A stretch of DNA of 22,500 nt, from positions 65,001-87,500 of the forward strand of contig NW_026729157.1 in NCBI RefSeq assembly GCF_030272615.1. The letters are read 5' to 3'. Of this stretch, positions 9,404-18,510 are shown in pieces (position 1 is the first letter of the stretch; the number at the start of each line of letters is the position of its first letter). Both the position numbers and the translations under genes were made by a program. This stretch comes from Cryptomeria japonica. Taxonomy: Eukaryota; Streptophyta; Pinopsida; Cupressales; Cupressaceae. Under the pieces are notes generated by a model. It saw nothing but the letters and a program-made list of their open reading frames with translations. It did not search any database and was not told the origin of the DNA.

Positions 9404-9432
9404 CCCCTATATAAGCTATTTGTCTGATTCTC
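9404..9432 (-). promoter_or_regulatory. Pol I promoter-like element 11
   Basis: Minus-strand TATATAGGGG with inferred +1 at 9408; the upstream block carries the AATCAGAC variant. Confidence 0.58.
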
Positions 9433-9623
9433 ATACATGTGTAGCCTGCAACAACGATTAGGACATCCACCCCAACTTCTGAATTCGTCTGCGTTGACCG
9501 CACCAAAGGTGCACGCCTTGGTGCTCACCAAAATCCGACTTCCGACTTCTTCTGCTATGCGGGGTCTTTGAGGTTGGCGCAGTGCGCACAACCAGGGGAG
9601 TCAACCCACCGAATGCAACACCT

Positions 9624-9652
9624 CCCCTATATAAGCTATTTGTCTGATTCTC
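9624..9652 (-). promoter_or_regulatory. Pol I promoter-like element 12
   Basis: Minus-strand TATATAGGGG with inferred +1 at 9628, after a 220-bp interval instead of 157 bp. Confidence 0.58.
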
Positions 9653-9780
9653 ATACATGCGTAGACTGCAGCAATGATTAGGACATCCACCCCAACTTTT
9701 GACTTCTTAAACAAGACAGGGTCTTTGAAGTTGGTGCAGTGCACACAACCAGGGGAGTCGACCCATCAAACGCAACACCT

Positions 9781-9810
9781 CCCCTATATAAAGCTATTTG
9801 TCCGATTCTC
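9781..9810 (-). promoter_or_regulatory. Pol I promoter-like element 13 (one-base insertion)
   Basis: Minus-strand TATATAGGGG with inferred +1 at 9785. An extra A (TATATAAAGC on the + strand) changes spacing between the initiator and the upstream block by one base, so its activity could differ. It is the outermost promoter copy in the window. Confidence 0.55.
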
Positions 9811-9870
9811 ATACGTGTAGTCTGCAGCAGCGATTAGGACATCGACCCCAACTTCCGAATTCGTTTGCAT

Positions 9871-10055
9871 TGACCGCACCAAAGGTGCACGCCTTGGTGT
9901 GCACCCTGGAGTGCACTTTGGTGCTCACCTCGGTGCACACTTTGGTGTGCACCTCGGTGTGCACCAAAGGTGCGCACCTTGGAGCGCACCAAAGGTGTAC
10001 ACTTTGGAGCGCACCACATAGGGTCTTTGAGAGGTTGGCGCAGTGCGCACACCAA
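9871..10055. repeat. GTGCAC-rich transition with a promoter-repeat relic
   Basis: From 9880 to 10015 short palindromic units (GGTGCACGCC, GGTGTGCACC, GGTGCGCACC) alternate with CTTGGAG or CTTTGG spacers. At 10018-10053 the GGGTCTTTGAGAGGTTGGCG leader of the promoter repeats reappears, followed by CAGTGCGCACACC, but no TATATAGGGG element follows. It is a promoter repeat whose promoter has been replaced by the G-rich block. Confidence 0.75.
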
Positions 10056-11760
10056 GGTGGGTGTTGAGGTGCGTGCCGAGGTGGGTGGGTGCTAGGGTGC
10101 GCTCCATGGTGGGTGCCAGGGTGGGTGCGTGCTAGGGTGGATTCCAAAGAGGGTCATAGGGTGGGTGCCAAGGTGGGTTGGTGATATAGTGGGTTCAAAG
10201 GTGGGTACTAGGGTGGGTTCCAAGGTGGGTCACAAGTTGGGTGCCAGGATGCGTGGGTGTTAGGTTGGGTGCCAAGGTGGGCTCCTGCGTGGGTGGGTGC
10301 TAGGGTGGGTTTCAAGGTGGACGCGAGGGCGGGTGCCAAGGTGGGTAACAAGTTGGGTGTTAGGATGGGTGAGTGCTAGAGTGGGTGCCAAGGTGGGTGG
10401 GTGCTAAGGTGGATGCCAAGGTGGTTCACAGGGTGGGTGGGTTCTAGGGTGAGTTCCAAGGTGGGTCACAGGTTCAGTGCTAGGGTGGGTGTCAAGGCGG
10501 GTGTCGAGGTGCCTGGGTGCTAGGGTGTGGATGCCAATGTGGGTCATAGGGTGGGTACTAGGGTGGGCTGCAATGTGGGTGCCAAGGTGGGTAACATGCT
10601 CGGTGGGTTCTAAATTGGGTGCCAGGGTGGGTGTGCACCCACCTTGCCCGAGGTGGGTGCCAAGGTGCCAGTGTGGGTGGGTGCTAAGGTGGATGCCAAG
10701 GTGGGTGAGAAGGTGGGTGATAGGTTGAGTGGTAGGATGGGTGGGTGCCAAGATGGGTCACAGGGTGGGTGCAAGGGTGGGTAGGTGCTAGGGTTGGTGT
10801 CAGGGTGGGTGGGTGCTAGGTTGGGTTCCAAGGTGGGTGCGAGGGTGAGTGTCAAGGTGGGTCACAGGTTAGGTGCTAGGATGGGTGAGTGCTAGGGTGC
10901 AAAGGTGCCAGGGTGGGTGCTAGGATGGGTCGATGCTAGGGTGAGTGGCAAGGTGGGTCCACAAGTGTCAAGGTGGGTGCCGAGGTGGGTGCCAAGTCGG
11001 CGACTGCTATGGTGGATGCCAAGGTGGGTCACGGGGTGGGTGCCAAGTTGCTAGGTTGGGTTCCAAGGTGGGTGCCAACGTGGGTGCTAGGGTGCGTGGG
11101 TTAAAGGGTGTGTCACAACGTGGGTGCCAGGATGGGTGCGCACCCACACTGGCCAAGACGGGTGCGGGTGCAAGGTTGGGTTCCAAGCCCGGTCACAGGC
11201 TGGGTGCTAGGATGGGTGGGTGCCAAGGTGGGCACCAGGGTGGGTGCACCCACCCTGGCCAAGGTGGGTCACGGGGTGGGTCCTAGGGTGGGTAACGGGG
11301 TGGGTACTAAGGTGCGTGCCAAGGTGGGTCATAGGGTGGGTGCCAAGGTGGGCACCAGGGTGGGTGTGCACCAACCCTAGCCAGGGTAGGTCACGGGGTG
11401 GTTGTCGGGGTGGGCGTCAAGGAGCCAAGGTGGGTGGCAAGTAGCCAAGTTGCGTGCCAAGGTGGGTGTCGGGGTGGGTGCCAAGGATCCAAGGTGGGTG
11501 CCAAGGAACCAAGGTGGGTGTCTGGGTGGGTGCCGAGGTGGGAGCCAGGGTGGGTCCCAAGGTGAGTGCAAAGGTGGGTGCCAGGGTCAAGGTGAGTGCC
11601 AATGTGGGTTCCAAGGTGCCAGGGTCAGGGTGAGTGCCAATGTGGGTTCAAAGGTGCTAAGTTGGGTGCGAGGTTGGGTGCGAGGGTGGGTGGGTGCCAA
11701 GGTGTGCTAGGTGGAAGCCCGGGTGGGTCGGCATCCCATGGGTGTCGAGTTGGGTGCCTG
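10056..11760. repeat. G-rich degenerate minisatellite (GGGTGGGTGCCAAGGT-like)
   Basis: About 1.7 kb is made almost entirely of variants of GGGTGGGTGCCAAGGT and GGGTGGGTGCTAGGGT on the + strand, with no strict period. Runs of three or more G recur every few bases, giving dense G-quadruplex potential on the + strand and C-rich sequence on the minus strand. Short reverse-complement patches (GGGTGTGCACCCACCTTGCC near 10630, TGCGCACCCACACTGGCC near 11137) form local inverted repeats. Frames rich in Trp-Val or Gly-Gly-Cys are artefacts of the repeat. No gene is visible. Confidence 0.9.
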
Positions 11761-12115
11761 ATGGGTGCTTCTTGTCAAGTTTTAGTCGTCGGGACTCATT
11801 TCGAGCCTTAGAGGTCGTTTCTTGTCCGGTTGCCCTGTCTTCGACCTGGGAACCCAATTTTGGTCCTCGGGTCCCATTTTTTTTTGTCTCGCATCCCACT
11901 TTTGGCCTGTGGCCTTTTCGGGGTCGATTCTCGTTTTGGGCATCAGAGCATGTTTCTTCTCCTAAAACCCAATATTTGTTTATTAAGTCTCGGAACACAT
12001 TTTTGTTCTCGTGGACCCATCATGGGTCTTGGAACGCATTTGTGGTCCTTGGGTCCCATTTTGCATCCCGAAACTTGTGTTTTGGTGCTTGATCCCTATT
12101 TTGGGTGCCCACCTT
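11761..12115. other. T-rich segment upstream of the 5S gene
   Basis: Composition changes abruptly from G-rich minisatellite to T-rich, low-palindrome sequence. Loose repeats of GGGTCCCATTTT occur at about 11870 and 12050, and CGCATCCCACTTTTGG occurs near 11890. Many T-runs (T9 at about 11876) punctuate it. It is present unchanged upstream of the second 5S gene. No coding frame is credible. Function unknown. Confidence 0.6.
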
Positions 12116-12500
12116 GCACCAAGTGCGCACCCGGGGCAAACCGAGCGCCTTGGTGCACCGGGGCAAGATCGAGCGTGCACCCGAGGCGCCCCGAACATGC
12201 ACCAAGGTGCACTCGGCCCACATGTGAGCGCAGGTCGTTGCGCCCGAGGTGGTGTGTGGGCACCGCGTTGCAGACGGGACACTGCACGCACACGACGCCC
12301 CCTCCAGGTGCACGCACGTAGGCCGGGCCGGGTGCACACCCGACGCCCTAGCAAGGTGCGCGCACCCGGGCAGGGCTCACACTTGGCGAACGGGGCGCAC
12401 TTCGCGAGGGAGGGTGTGCACCTCGACGGGGGTGGGTGGCCGGGGTGGATTCGCACGTGGGTCGCGGTTTGCTAAGTACACACTGCGACAAGCTCATAAC
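12116..12500. other. GC-rich 5' flank of 5S gene copy 1
   Basis: CpG-rich sequence with many GTGCAC and GGTGCGC motifs, no gene. The 28 bp before the 5S start hold the plant-type 5S upstream signals: TAAGTA at -28 to -23 and C at -1. It is copied at 20052-20436 with one noted substitution (12304 C versus 20240 A). Confidence 0.6.
12473..12478 (+). promoter_or_regulatory. TATA-like element of 5S gene 1
   Basis: TAAGTA lies at -28 to -23 from the 5S start. Plant 5S genes use an AT-rich element at about -28 plus C at -1, and both are present here. The GC usually near -12 is not in its exact place; the nearest GCG is at -16 to -14. Confidence 0.6.
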
Positions 12501-12620
12501 GGGTGCGATCATACCAGCATTAGTGCACCGGATCCCATCAGAACTCCGCAGTTAAGCGCGCTTGGGCCGGAGTAGTACTGGGATGGGTGACCTCCCGGGA
12601 AGTCCCGGTGTTGCACCCTT
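12501..12620 (+). rRNA. 5S ribosomal RNA gene, copy 1
   Basis: Full-length plant 5S rRNA: the start GGGTGCGATCATACCAGC and the end GTGTTGCACCC pair to close helix I (GGGTGC with GCACCC). The internal Pol III control regions are intact: A box AGTTAAGCGCGCTTGGGC (nt 50-67), intermediate element near nt 67-72, and C box GGGATGGGTGACCTCCCGGG (nt 80-99). The RNA is a structural component of the large ribosomal subunit and binds uL18 and uL5. It lies on the + strand, opposite to the inferred 35S direction. Nucleotide 19 is A, which faces C59 in helix II (A.C mismatch), whereas copy 2 has G19-C59. The sequence type (GCGCGCTTGGGCCGG, CCCGGGAAGTCCCGG) resembles what I recall of gymnosperm 5S. The 3' end could be 12618-12620. 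Confidence 0.97.
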
Positions 12621-12624
12621 TTTT
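12619..12624 (+). terminator. Pol III terminator of 5S gene 1
   Basis: A run of six T follows GCACCC directly, then AGTTTTT adds a second T-run. T4 or longer on the non-template strand is the normal Pol III stop. Confidence 0.9.
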
Positions 12625-13041
12625 AGTTTTTCGCCGGGCGTCGCAATGCTATTTGAATAAACCTTTTGCCCGTTTGCGTTCTCGTCGGGGCCGGGCCGGG
12701 CCGGGGTGCGCTGCCCGCACTACCGCGCGCGCGGGGGCGACACCGAGCGCGCACCCGAGGCGCCCCGAGCACACAGGCCACGGTGCAACCCGGGCGTTGT
12801 GCGCGCACCCCGGTGCGCCCGAGGTGCTGCGCGCGCACCCAGGTGAAATCGGTGTGCACCTCGGCCAGTGCGCGCTCGGTCGAGTCGCGCACGTTGGCCA
12901 AGGTGCACGGTGATGTTTCTTACTCTAAGGTTCCGCACCAGACGCCCGGGACAGGTGAGCGAAGCTGGGCGGGGCCGGGTGCGCGGCCGGGGCAGGTGCA
13001 CGCAGCTGGAGAGAGCTTTGGAGCACACTTCGGAGCGCACC
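12625..13041. other. GC-rich 3' flank of 5S gene 1
   Basis: Very CpG-rich sequence with GGGCCGGGCCGGGCC at about 12690 and CCGCGCGCGCGGG at about 12722, an almost perfect palindrome. It holds no RNA gene or coding frame I can support. It changes into the GGTGCGCACC spacer near 13020. Confidence 0.6.
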
Positions 13042-13162
13042 AATGATGCGCTCCATTCAAAAGTTTCCTGAAAAGGCAAAAAAAGTTGAGATTATAGAAT
13101 TTCCCACTTGAGAGATTGTAAAAAAAAAAAATTTAAAATGAAGGAAACGCGGGTGCCAAGGT
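13042..13162. repeat. AT-rich cassette, diverged copy a
   Basis: It matches the spacer's recurrent AT-rich cassette in layout: GATGCGCT, CCTGAAAAGGCAAAAAAAG, a TTTAAAAT stretch, then AACGCGGGTGCCA. The interior is strongly diverged and includes an A12 run. It is repeated at 20978-21098. Confidence 0.75.
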
Positions 13163-13785
13163 GTGCGCAGCCCAGCCAAGGTGTGCGCACCAAGGCGCCC
13201 ACCCTGGCGAAGGTGCACGCAAGGTGCGCACCCGAGGCAAACCGGACAATTAACCCAACTTTCGACTTCGCGCGCACCTTGGAGTGCACTTCGGAGCGCT
13301 CCTTGGTGCGCACCAATCTTGGGCACCTCGGAGTGCACCATGGCGCCCACCAAGGTGCGCACCCGGGGCAAACCGAGCTCCGACTTCGTGCGCACCTTGG
13401 AGCGCACGAAAGGTGCGCACCATGGCGCCCACCAAGGTGCGCAGCCCAGCCAAGGCGTGCGCATCAAGGTGCGCACCCTGGCGAAGGTGCGCACCCGGGG
13501 CAAACCGAGCTCCGACTTCGTGCGCACCTTGGAGCGCACAAAAGGTGCGCAACCCAGCCAAGGTGTGCGCACCCCGGTCAAACCGAGCTCCGAATCGTGC
13601 GCACCAGAGGTGCACGCCATCGTGCGCACCTTGGAGCACACTTCGGAGCCCTCCTTGGTGCGCGCCGATGTTGCGCACCTCGGAGCGCACCCGGGGAAAA
13701 CAATGCAATTAACCCGACTTTCGACTTCGTGGGCACCTCGGAGCGCTCTCGGGTTCGCACCTCGGAGCACACCGAGGTGCGCACC

Positions 13786-13836
13786 TTTGATGCGCTGCCT
13801 TCACCAATTTCCAGAAAAGGCAAGAAAACATTGAGA
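13786..13836. repeat. AT-rich cassette, truncated copy b
   Basis: TTTGATGCGCTGCCTTCACC and CAGAAAAGGCAAGAAAAC are present, but the cassette stops before the ATTTTAAAATTTCCG part and passes straight to AAGGTGTGCGCACC. It is repeated at 21722-21772. Confidence 0.8.
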
Positions 13837-14825
13837 AGGTGTGCGCACCGAGGTGCCCACCCTGGCGAAGGTGCACGCGAGGTGCGCACCCGGGGCAAAC
13901 CGGGCTCCGACTTCGTGCACGCCGCACCTTGGAGCACACTTCGGAGCGCTCCTTGGTGCGCACCAGGGCGCGCAACCCAGCCGAGGTGCCCACCCCGGCG
14001 AAGGTGCACGCGAGGTGCGCACCCGGGGCAAACCGGGCTCCGACTTCGTGCACGCCATGGTGCCCACCGCGGCGAAGGTGCACGCGAGGTGCGCACCCGG
14101 GGCAAACCGGGCTCCGACTTCGTGCACGCCGCACCTTGGAGCACACTTCGGAGCGCTCCTTGGTGCGCACCATGGTGCCCACCAGGGCGCGCAACCCCGC
14201 CGAAGGTGCACGCGAGGTGCGCACCCGGGGCAAACCGGGCTCCGACTTCGTGCACGCCGCACCTTGGAGCACACTTCGGAGCGCTCCTTGGTGCGCACCA
14301 TGGTGCCCACCAGGGCGCGCAACCCCGCCGAAGGTGCACGCGAGGTGCGCACCCGGGGCAAACCGGGCTCCGACTTCGTGCACGCCATGGTGCGCACCGC
14401 GGCGAAGGTGCGCACCCGGGGCAAACCGGGCTCCGACTTCGTGCACGCCGCACCTTGGAGCACACTTCGGAGCGCTCCTTGGTGCGCACCAGGGCGCGCA
14501 ACCCAGCCGAGGTGCCCACCCCGGCGAAGGTGCACGCGAGGTGCGTACCCGGGGCAAACCGGGCTCCGACTTCGTGCACGCCGCACCTTGGAGCACACTT
14601 CGGAGCGCTCCTTGGTGCGCACCATGGTGCCCACCAGGCCGCGCAACCCAGCCAAGGTGTGCGCACCAAGGTGCACGCGAGGTGCGCACCCGGGGCAAAC
14701 CGGGGTCCGACTTCGTGCACGCCGCACCTTGGAGCACACATCGGGGCGCTCCCGGGTTCGCACCGGCGTTGCGCACCGTGGTGGGCACCTCGGAGCACAC
14801 CAAGGTGGGCAGCGAGGTGCGCACC

Positions 14826-14940
14826 TTTGATGCGATGCCTTCACTAATTTCCATAAAAGGCAAAAAAAAAACGAGATTTTAAAATTTCCGTTTTGAAAGA
14901 TAGTGAGAAAAAGGGAATGCTGGTGCCATCTTGAGCCCGC
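14826..14940. repeat. AT-rich cassette c
   Basis: Complete cassette: TTTGATGCGATGCCTTCACT, AAAAGGCAAAAAAAAAACG, AGATTTTAAAATTTCCGTTT, GAAAGATAGTGA, then GGTGCCATCTTGAGCCCGCC. It contrasts sharply in composition with its GC-rich surroundings. Confidence 0.9.
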
Positions 14941-15030
14941 CCTGGTGCGCAGCCCAGCCAAGGTGTGCGCACCAAGGTGCCCACCCTGGCGAAGGTGCGC
15001 GCCCGGACAATTAATCCAACTTCCAACTTC

Positions 15031-15150
15031 GCGCGCGCCAGGGTGGGAGCGCACCCAACAACCGGGCCTGGGAAGAGCCAATGCGAGAAACCCCACCAAA
15101 CGCTCTGACAAAAAAAGAGGGGGCGCTCCAGTAACCCCGCTTCGGAGCGC
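15031..15150. repeat. AGAAACCCCACCAAACG cassette, copy 1
   Basis: A GC-rich module unlike the other spacer modules: GGCCTGGGAAGAGCCAATGC, AGAAACCCCACCAAACGCTC, a seven-A run, then GGCGCTCC facing CTTCGGAGCGC, a 7-bp inverted repeat. It occurs four times, always about 200 bp after an AT-rich cassette. Confidence 0.85.
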
Positions 15151-15320
15151 ACCCTGGGCAAACCCAGCCAAGGTGCCCACCCCGGCCAAGGTGCAGGCGA
15201 GGTGCGCACCCGGGGCAAACCGGGCTCCGACAACGTGCACGCCGCACCTTGGAGCACACTTCGTAGCGCTCCCGGGTGCGCACCTCAGAGCACACCAAGG
15301 TGGGCAGCGAGGTGCGCACC

Positions 15321-15433
15321 TTTGATGCGCTGCCTTCACTAATTTCCAGAAAAGGCAAAAAAAAAAGGAGATTTTAAAATTTCCGTTTTGAAAGATAGTG
15401 AAAAAAACGGAACGCGCGTGCCATCTTGAGCCC
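15321..15433. repeat. AT-rich cassette d
   Basis: Complete cassette as in copy c, with GATGCGCTGCC and a ten-A run; it ends GTGCCATCTTGAGCCCGCC. Confidence 0.9.
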
Positions 15434-15511
15434 GCCCTGGTGCGCAGCCCAGGTAAGGTGCCCACCCTGGCAAAGGTGCGCACCCGGGCAATTAACCCTA
15501 CTTCCGACTTC

Positions 15512-15619
15512 GTGCGCGCCAGGGTGGCAACCGGGCCTCGGAAGAGCCAATGCGAGAAACCCCACCAAACGCTCCGACAAAAAAAGAGGCGGCGCTCCAA
15601 TAACCCCGCTTCGGAGCGC
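15512..15619. repeat. AGAAACCCCACCAAACG cassette, copy 2
   Basis: Same module as at 15031 with a short internal deletion (GGGAGCGCACCCAACA absent) and GAGGCGGCGCTCC in place of GAGGGGGCGCTCC. Confidence 0.85.
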
Positions 15620-15790
15620 AGCCGGGGCAAACCCAGCCAAGGTGCCCACCCCGACGAAGGTGCACGCGAGGTGCGCACCCGGGGCAAACCGGGCTCCGAC
15701 AACGTGCACGCAGCACCTTGGAGCACACTTCGAAGCACTCCCGGGTGCCCACCGGCGTTGCGCACCGTGGTGGGCAGCGAGGTGCGCACC

Positions 15791-15905
15791 TTTGATGCGC
15801 TGCCTTCACTAATTTCCAGAAAAAGGCAAAAAAAAATGAGATTTTAAAATTTCCGTTTTGAAAGATAGTGAAAAAAAAGGAACGCGGGTGCCATCTTGAG
15901 CCCGC
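15791..15905. repeat. AT-rich cassette e
   Basis: Complete cassette with CAGAAAAAGGCAAAAAAAAA and an eight-A run before GGAACGCGGGTGCCATC. Confidence 0.9.
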
Positions 15906-16424
15906 CCTGGTGCGCAGCCCAGGCAAGGCATGCGCACCAAGGTGCCCACCCGAGGTGCACACCCGGGGCAAACCGGGCTCCGACTTCGTGCAGGCCGCAC
16001 CTTGGAGCACACTTCGGAGCGCTCCTTGGTGCGCACCATGGTGCCCACCAGGGCGCGCAACCCAGCCAAGGTCTGCACACCAAGGTGCCCACCCCGGCGA
16101 AGGTGCACGCGAGGTGCGCACCCGGGGCAAACCGGGCTCCGACTTCGTGCACGCCATGGTGCCCACCGCGGCGAAGGTGCACGCGAGGTGCGCACCCGGG
16201 GCAAACCGGGCTCCGACTTCGTGCACGCCGCACCTTGGAGCACACTTCGGAGCGCTCCTTGGTGCGCACCATGGTGCCCACCAGGGCGCGCAACCCAGCC
16301 AAGGTGTGCGCACCAAGGTGCACGCGAGGTGCGCACCCGGGGCAAACCGGGGTCCGACTTCGTGCACGCCGCACCTTGGAGCACACATCGGAGCGCTCCC
16401 AGGTTCGCACCAGCGTTGCGCACC

Positions 16425-16537
16425 TTTGATGCGCTGCCTTCACTAATTTCAAGAAAAGGCAAAAAAAAACGAGATTTTAAAATTTCCGTTCTGAAAGATA
16501 GTGAAAAAAACGGAACGCGGGTGCCATCTTGAGCCCT
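16425..16537. repeat. AT-rich cassette f
   Basis: Complete cassette with TTCAAGAAAAGGC and TTCCGTTCTGAAAG variants; it ends CTTGAGCCCTTCC. The T-to-C change in TTCTG is shared only with cassette j, its duplicate. Confidence 0.9.
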
Positions 16538-17190
16538 TCCTGGTGCGCAGCCCAGGCAAGTTGTGCGCACCAAGGTGCCCACCCTGGCGGAGGTGCGCGC
16601 CCGGGGCAATCCGGGCTCCGACTTCGTGCACTGCATGGTGCCCACCAAGGCGCGCAACCCAGCCAAGGTGCCCACCGCAGCGAAGGTGCACGCGAGGTGC
16701 GCACCCGAGGTGCACACCCGGGGCAAACCGGGCTCCGACTTCGTGCACGCCGCACCTTGGAGCACACTTCAGAGCGCTCCTTGGTGCGCACCAGGGCGCG
16801 CAACCCAGCCGAGGTGCCCACCCCGGCGAAGGTGCACGCGAGGTGCGCACCCGGGGCAAACCGGGCTCCGACTTCGTGCACGCCATGGTGCCCACCGCGG
16901 CGAAGGTGCGCACCCGGGGCAAACCGGGCTCCGACTTCGTGCACGCCGCACCTTGGAGCACACTTCGGAGCGCTCCTTGGTGCGCACCATGGTGCCCACC
17001 AGGCCGCGCAACCCAGCCAAGGTGTGCGCACCAAGGTGCACGCGAGGTGCGCACCCGGGGCAAACCGGGGTCCGACTTCGTGCACGCCGCACCTTGGAGC
17101 ACACATCGGGGCGCTCCCGGGTTCGCACCGGCGTTGCGCACCGTGGTGGGCACCTCGGAGCACACCAAGGTGGGCAGCGAGGTGCGCACC

Positions 17191-17303
17191 TTTGATGCGA
17201 TGCCTTCACTAATTTCCATAAAAGGCAAAAAAAAAACGAGATTTTAAAATTTCCGTTTTGAAAGATAGTGAGAAAAAGGGAATGCTGGTGCCATCTTGAG
17301 CCC
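17191..17303. repeat. AT-rich cassette g
   Basis: Duplicate of cassette c (offset 2,365), including its private GATGCGATGCC and GAGAAAAAGGGAATGC variants. Confidence 0.9.
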
Positions 17304-17395
17304 GCCCTGGTGCGCAGCCCAGCCAAGGTTTGCGCACCAAGGTGCCCACCCTGGCGAAGGTGCGCGCCCGGGCAATTAACCCAACTTCCAACTTC

Positions 17396-17515
17396 GCGCG
17401 CGCCAGGGTGGGAGCGCACCCAACAACCGGGCCTGGGAAGAGCCAATGCGAGAAACCCCACCAAACTCTCTGACAAAAAAAGAGGGGGCGCTCCAGTAAC
17501 CCCGCTTCGGAGCGC
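17396..17515. repeat. AGAAACCCCACCAAACG cassette, copy 3
   Basis: Duplicate of copy 1 (offset 2,365), with CCAAACTCTCTGAC instead of CCAAACGCTCTGAC. Confidence 0.85.
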
Positions 17516-17685
17516 ACCCTGGGCAAACCCAGCCAAGGTGCCCACCCCGGCCAAGGTGCAGGCGAGGTGCGCACCCGGGGCAAACCGGGCTCCGACAACG
17601 TGCACGCCGCACCTTGGAGCACACTTCGTAGCGCTCCCGGGTGCGCACCTCAGAGCACACCAAGGTGGGCAGCGAGGTGCGCACC

Positions 17686-17798
17686 TTTGATGCGCTGCCT
17701 TCACTAATTTCCAGAAAAGGCAAAAAAAAAAGGAGATTTTAAAATTTCCGTTTTGAAAGATAGTGAAAAAAACGGAACGCGCGTGCCATCTTGAGCCC
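17686..17798. repeat. AT-rich cassette h
   Basis: Duplicate of cassette d (offset 2,365), with no difference noticed. Confidence 0.9.
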
Positions 17799-17875
17799 GC
17801 CCTGGTGCGCAGCCCAGGTAAGGTGCCACCCTGGCAAAGGTGCGCACCCGGGCAATTAACCCTACTTCCGACTTC

Positions 17876-17983
17876 GTGCGCGTCAGGGTGGCAACCGGGC
17901 CTCGGAAGAGCCAATGCGAGAAACCCCACCAAACGCTCCGACAAAAAAAGAGGCGGCGCTCCAATAACCCCGCTTCGGAGCGC
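17876..17983. repeat. AGAAACCCCACCAAACG cassette, copy 4
   Basis: Duplicate of copy 2 (offset 2,364). Confidence 0.85.
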
Positions 17984-18154
17984 AGCCGGGGCAAACCAAG
18001 CCAAGGTGCCCACCCCGACGAAGGTGCACGCGAGGTGCGCACCCGGGGCAAACCGGGCTCCGACAACGTGCACGCAGCACCTTGGAGCACACTTCGAAGC
18101 ACTCCCGGGTGCCCACCGGCGTTGCGCACCGTGGTGGGCAGCGAGGTGCGCACC

Positions 18155-18269
18155 TTTGATGCGCTGCCTTCACTAATTTCCAGAAAAAGGCAAAAAAAAA
18201 TGAGATTTTAAAATTTCCGTTTTGAAAGATAGTGAAAAAAAAGGAACGCGGGTGCCATCTTGAGCCCGC
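18155..18269. repeat. AT-rich cassette i
   Basis: Duplicate of cassette e (offset 2,364). Confidence 0.9.
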
Positions 18270-18510
18270 CCTGGTGCGCAGCCCAGGCAAGGCATGCGCA
18301 CCAAGGTGCCCACCCGAGGTGCACACCCGGGGCAAACCGGGCTCCGACTTCGTGCAGGCCGCACCTTGGAGCACACTTCGGAGCGCTCCTTGGTGCGCAC
18401 CATGGTGCCCACCAGGGCGCACCCGAGGCAAACCGGGCTCCGACTTCGTGCACGCCGCACCTTGGAGCACACATCGGAGCGCTCCCAGGTTCGCACCAGC
18501 GTTGCGCACC

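Larger units (their letters stand above)
8813..9870 (-). repeat. Compact ~157-bp promoter repeats
   Basis: Promoter elements at 8933, 9090, 9247 and 9404 are each 157 bp apart. The next interval is 220 bp and the last is 157 bp. The unit is the 311-bp unit minus its central ~154 bp: it keeps GACATCGACCCCAACTT, the GGTCTTTGAGGTTGG leader hairpin and the promoter. The 220-bp interval retains about 63 bp of the missing middle (GACCGCACCAAAGGTGCACG), showing an intermediate form. Confidence 0.9.
14551..16880. repeat. Nested 2.37-kb duplication, copy 1
   Basis: It is collinear with 16916-18966 at an offset of 2,365 bp up to about 15460, 2,364 bp after a one-base indel (17826), and 2,086 bp after a 278-bp loss in copy 2. 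It contains AT-rich cassettes c-f and two AGAAACCCC cassettes. The left boundary is approximate because the flanks are themselves repetitive. Confidence 0.85.

Noticed and set aside
5641-9810. Pol II TATA boxes (CTATATAAG) on the + strand
   Set aside because: The motif is ambiguous because TATATA is its own reverse complement. The constant CCCC block fits the Pol I initiator TATATAGGGG on the minus strand better. The repeat-ladder context, the ETS-like array on the low-coordinate side and nearby 5S genes also favour Pol I. Not excluded.
10056-11760. Telomeric or interstitial telomere repeat
   Set aside because: CTAGGGTGGG-like units resemble telomere G-richness but TTTAGGG or TTAGGG tandem copies are not present.
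11761-12115. Gene fragment or transposon in the T-rich segment
   Set aside because: No terminal repeats, target-site duplication or domain-bearing frame is visible; loose GGGTCCCATTTT repetition explains it as degenerate spacer.
12116-12470. Small protein genes flanking 5S (100-160 codon frames on both strands)
   Set aside because: Frames overlap on both strands, are CpG-driven, and are simply copied at +7,936 bp with the 5S unit.
13108-15789. Very long overlapping open frames (579 codons + strand, 662 codons minus strand) and similar ones to 22500
   Set aside because: They coexist on both strands and in several frames, consist only of translated spacer modules, lack any domain, and change frame between repeat copies. 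The region is tandem repetitive IGS.
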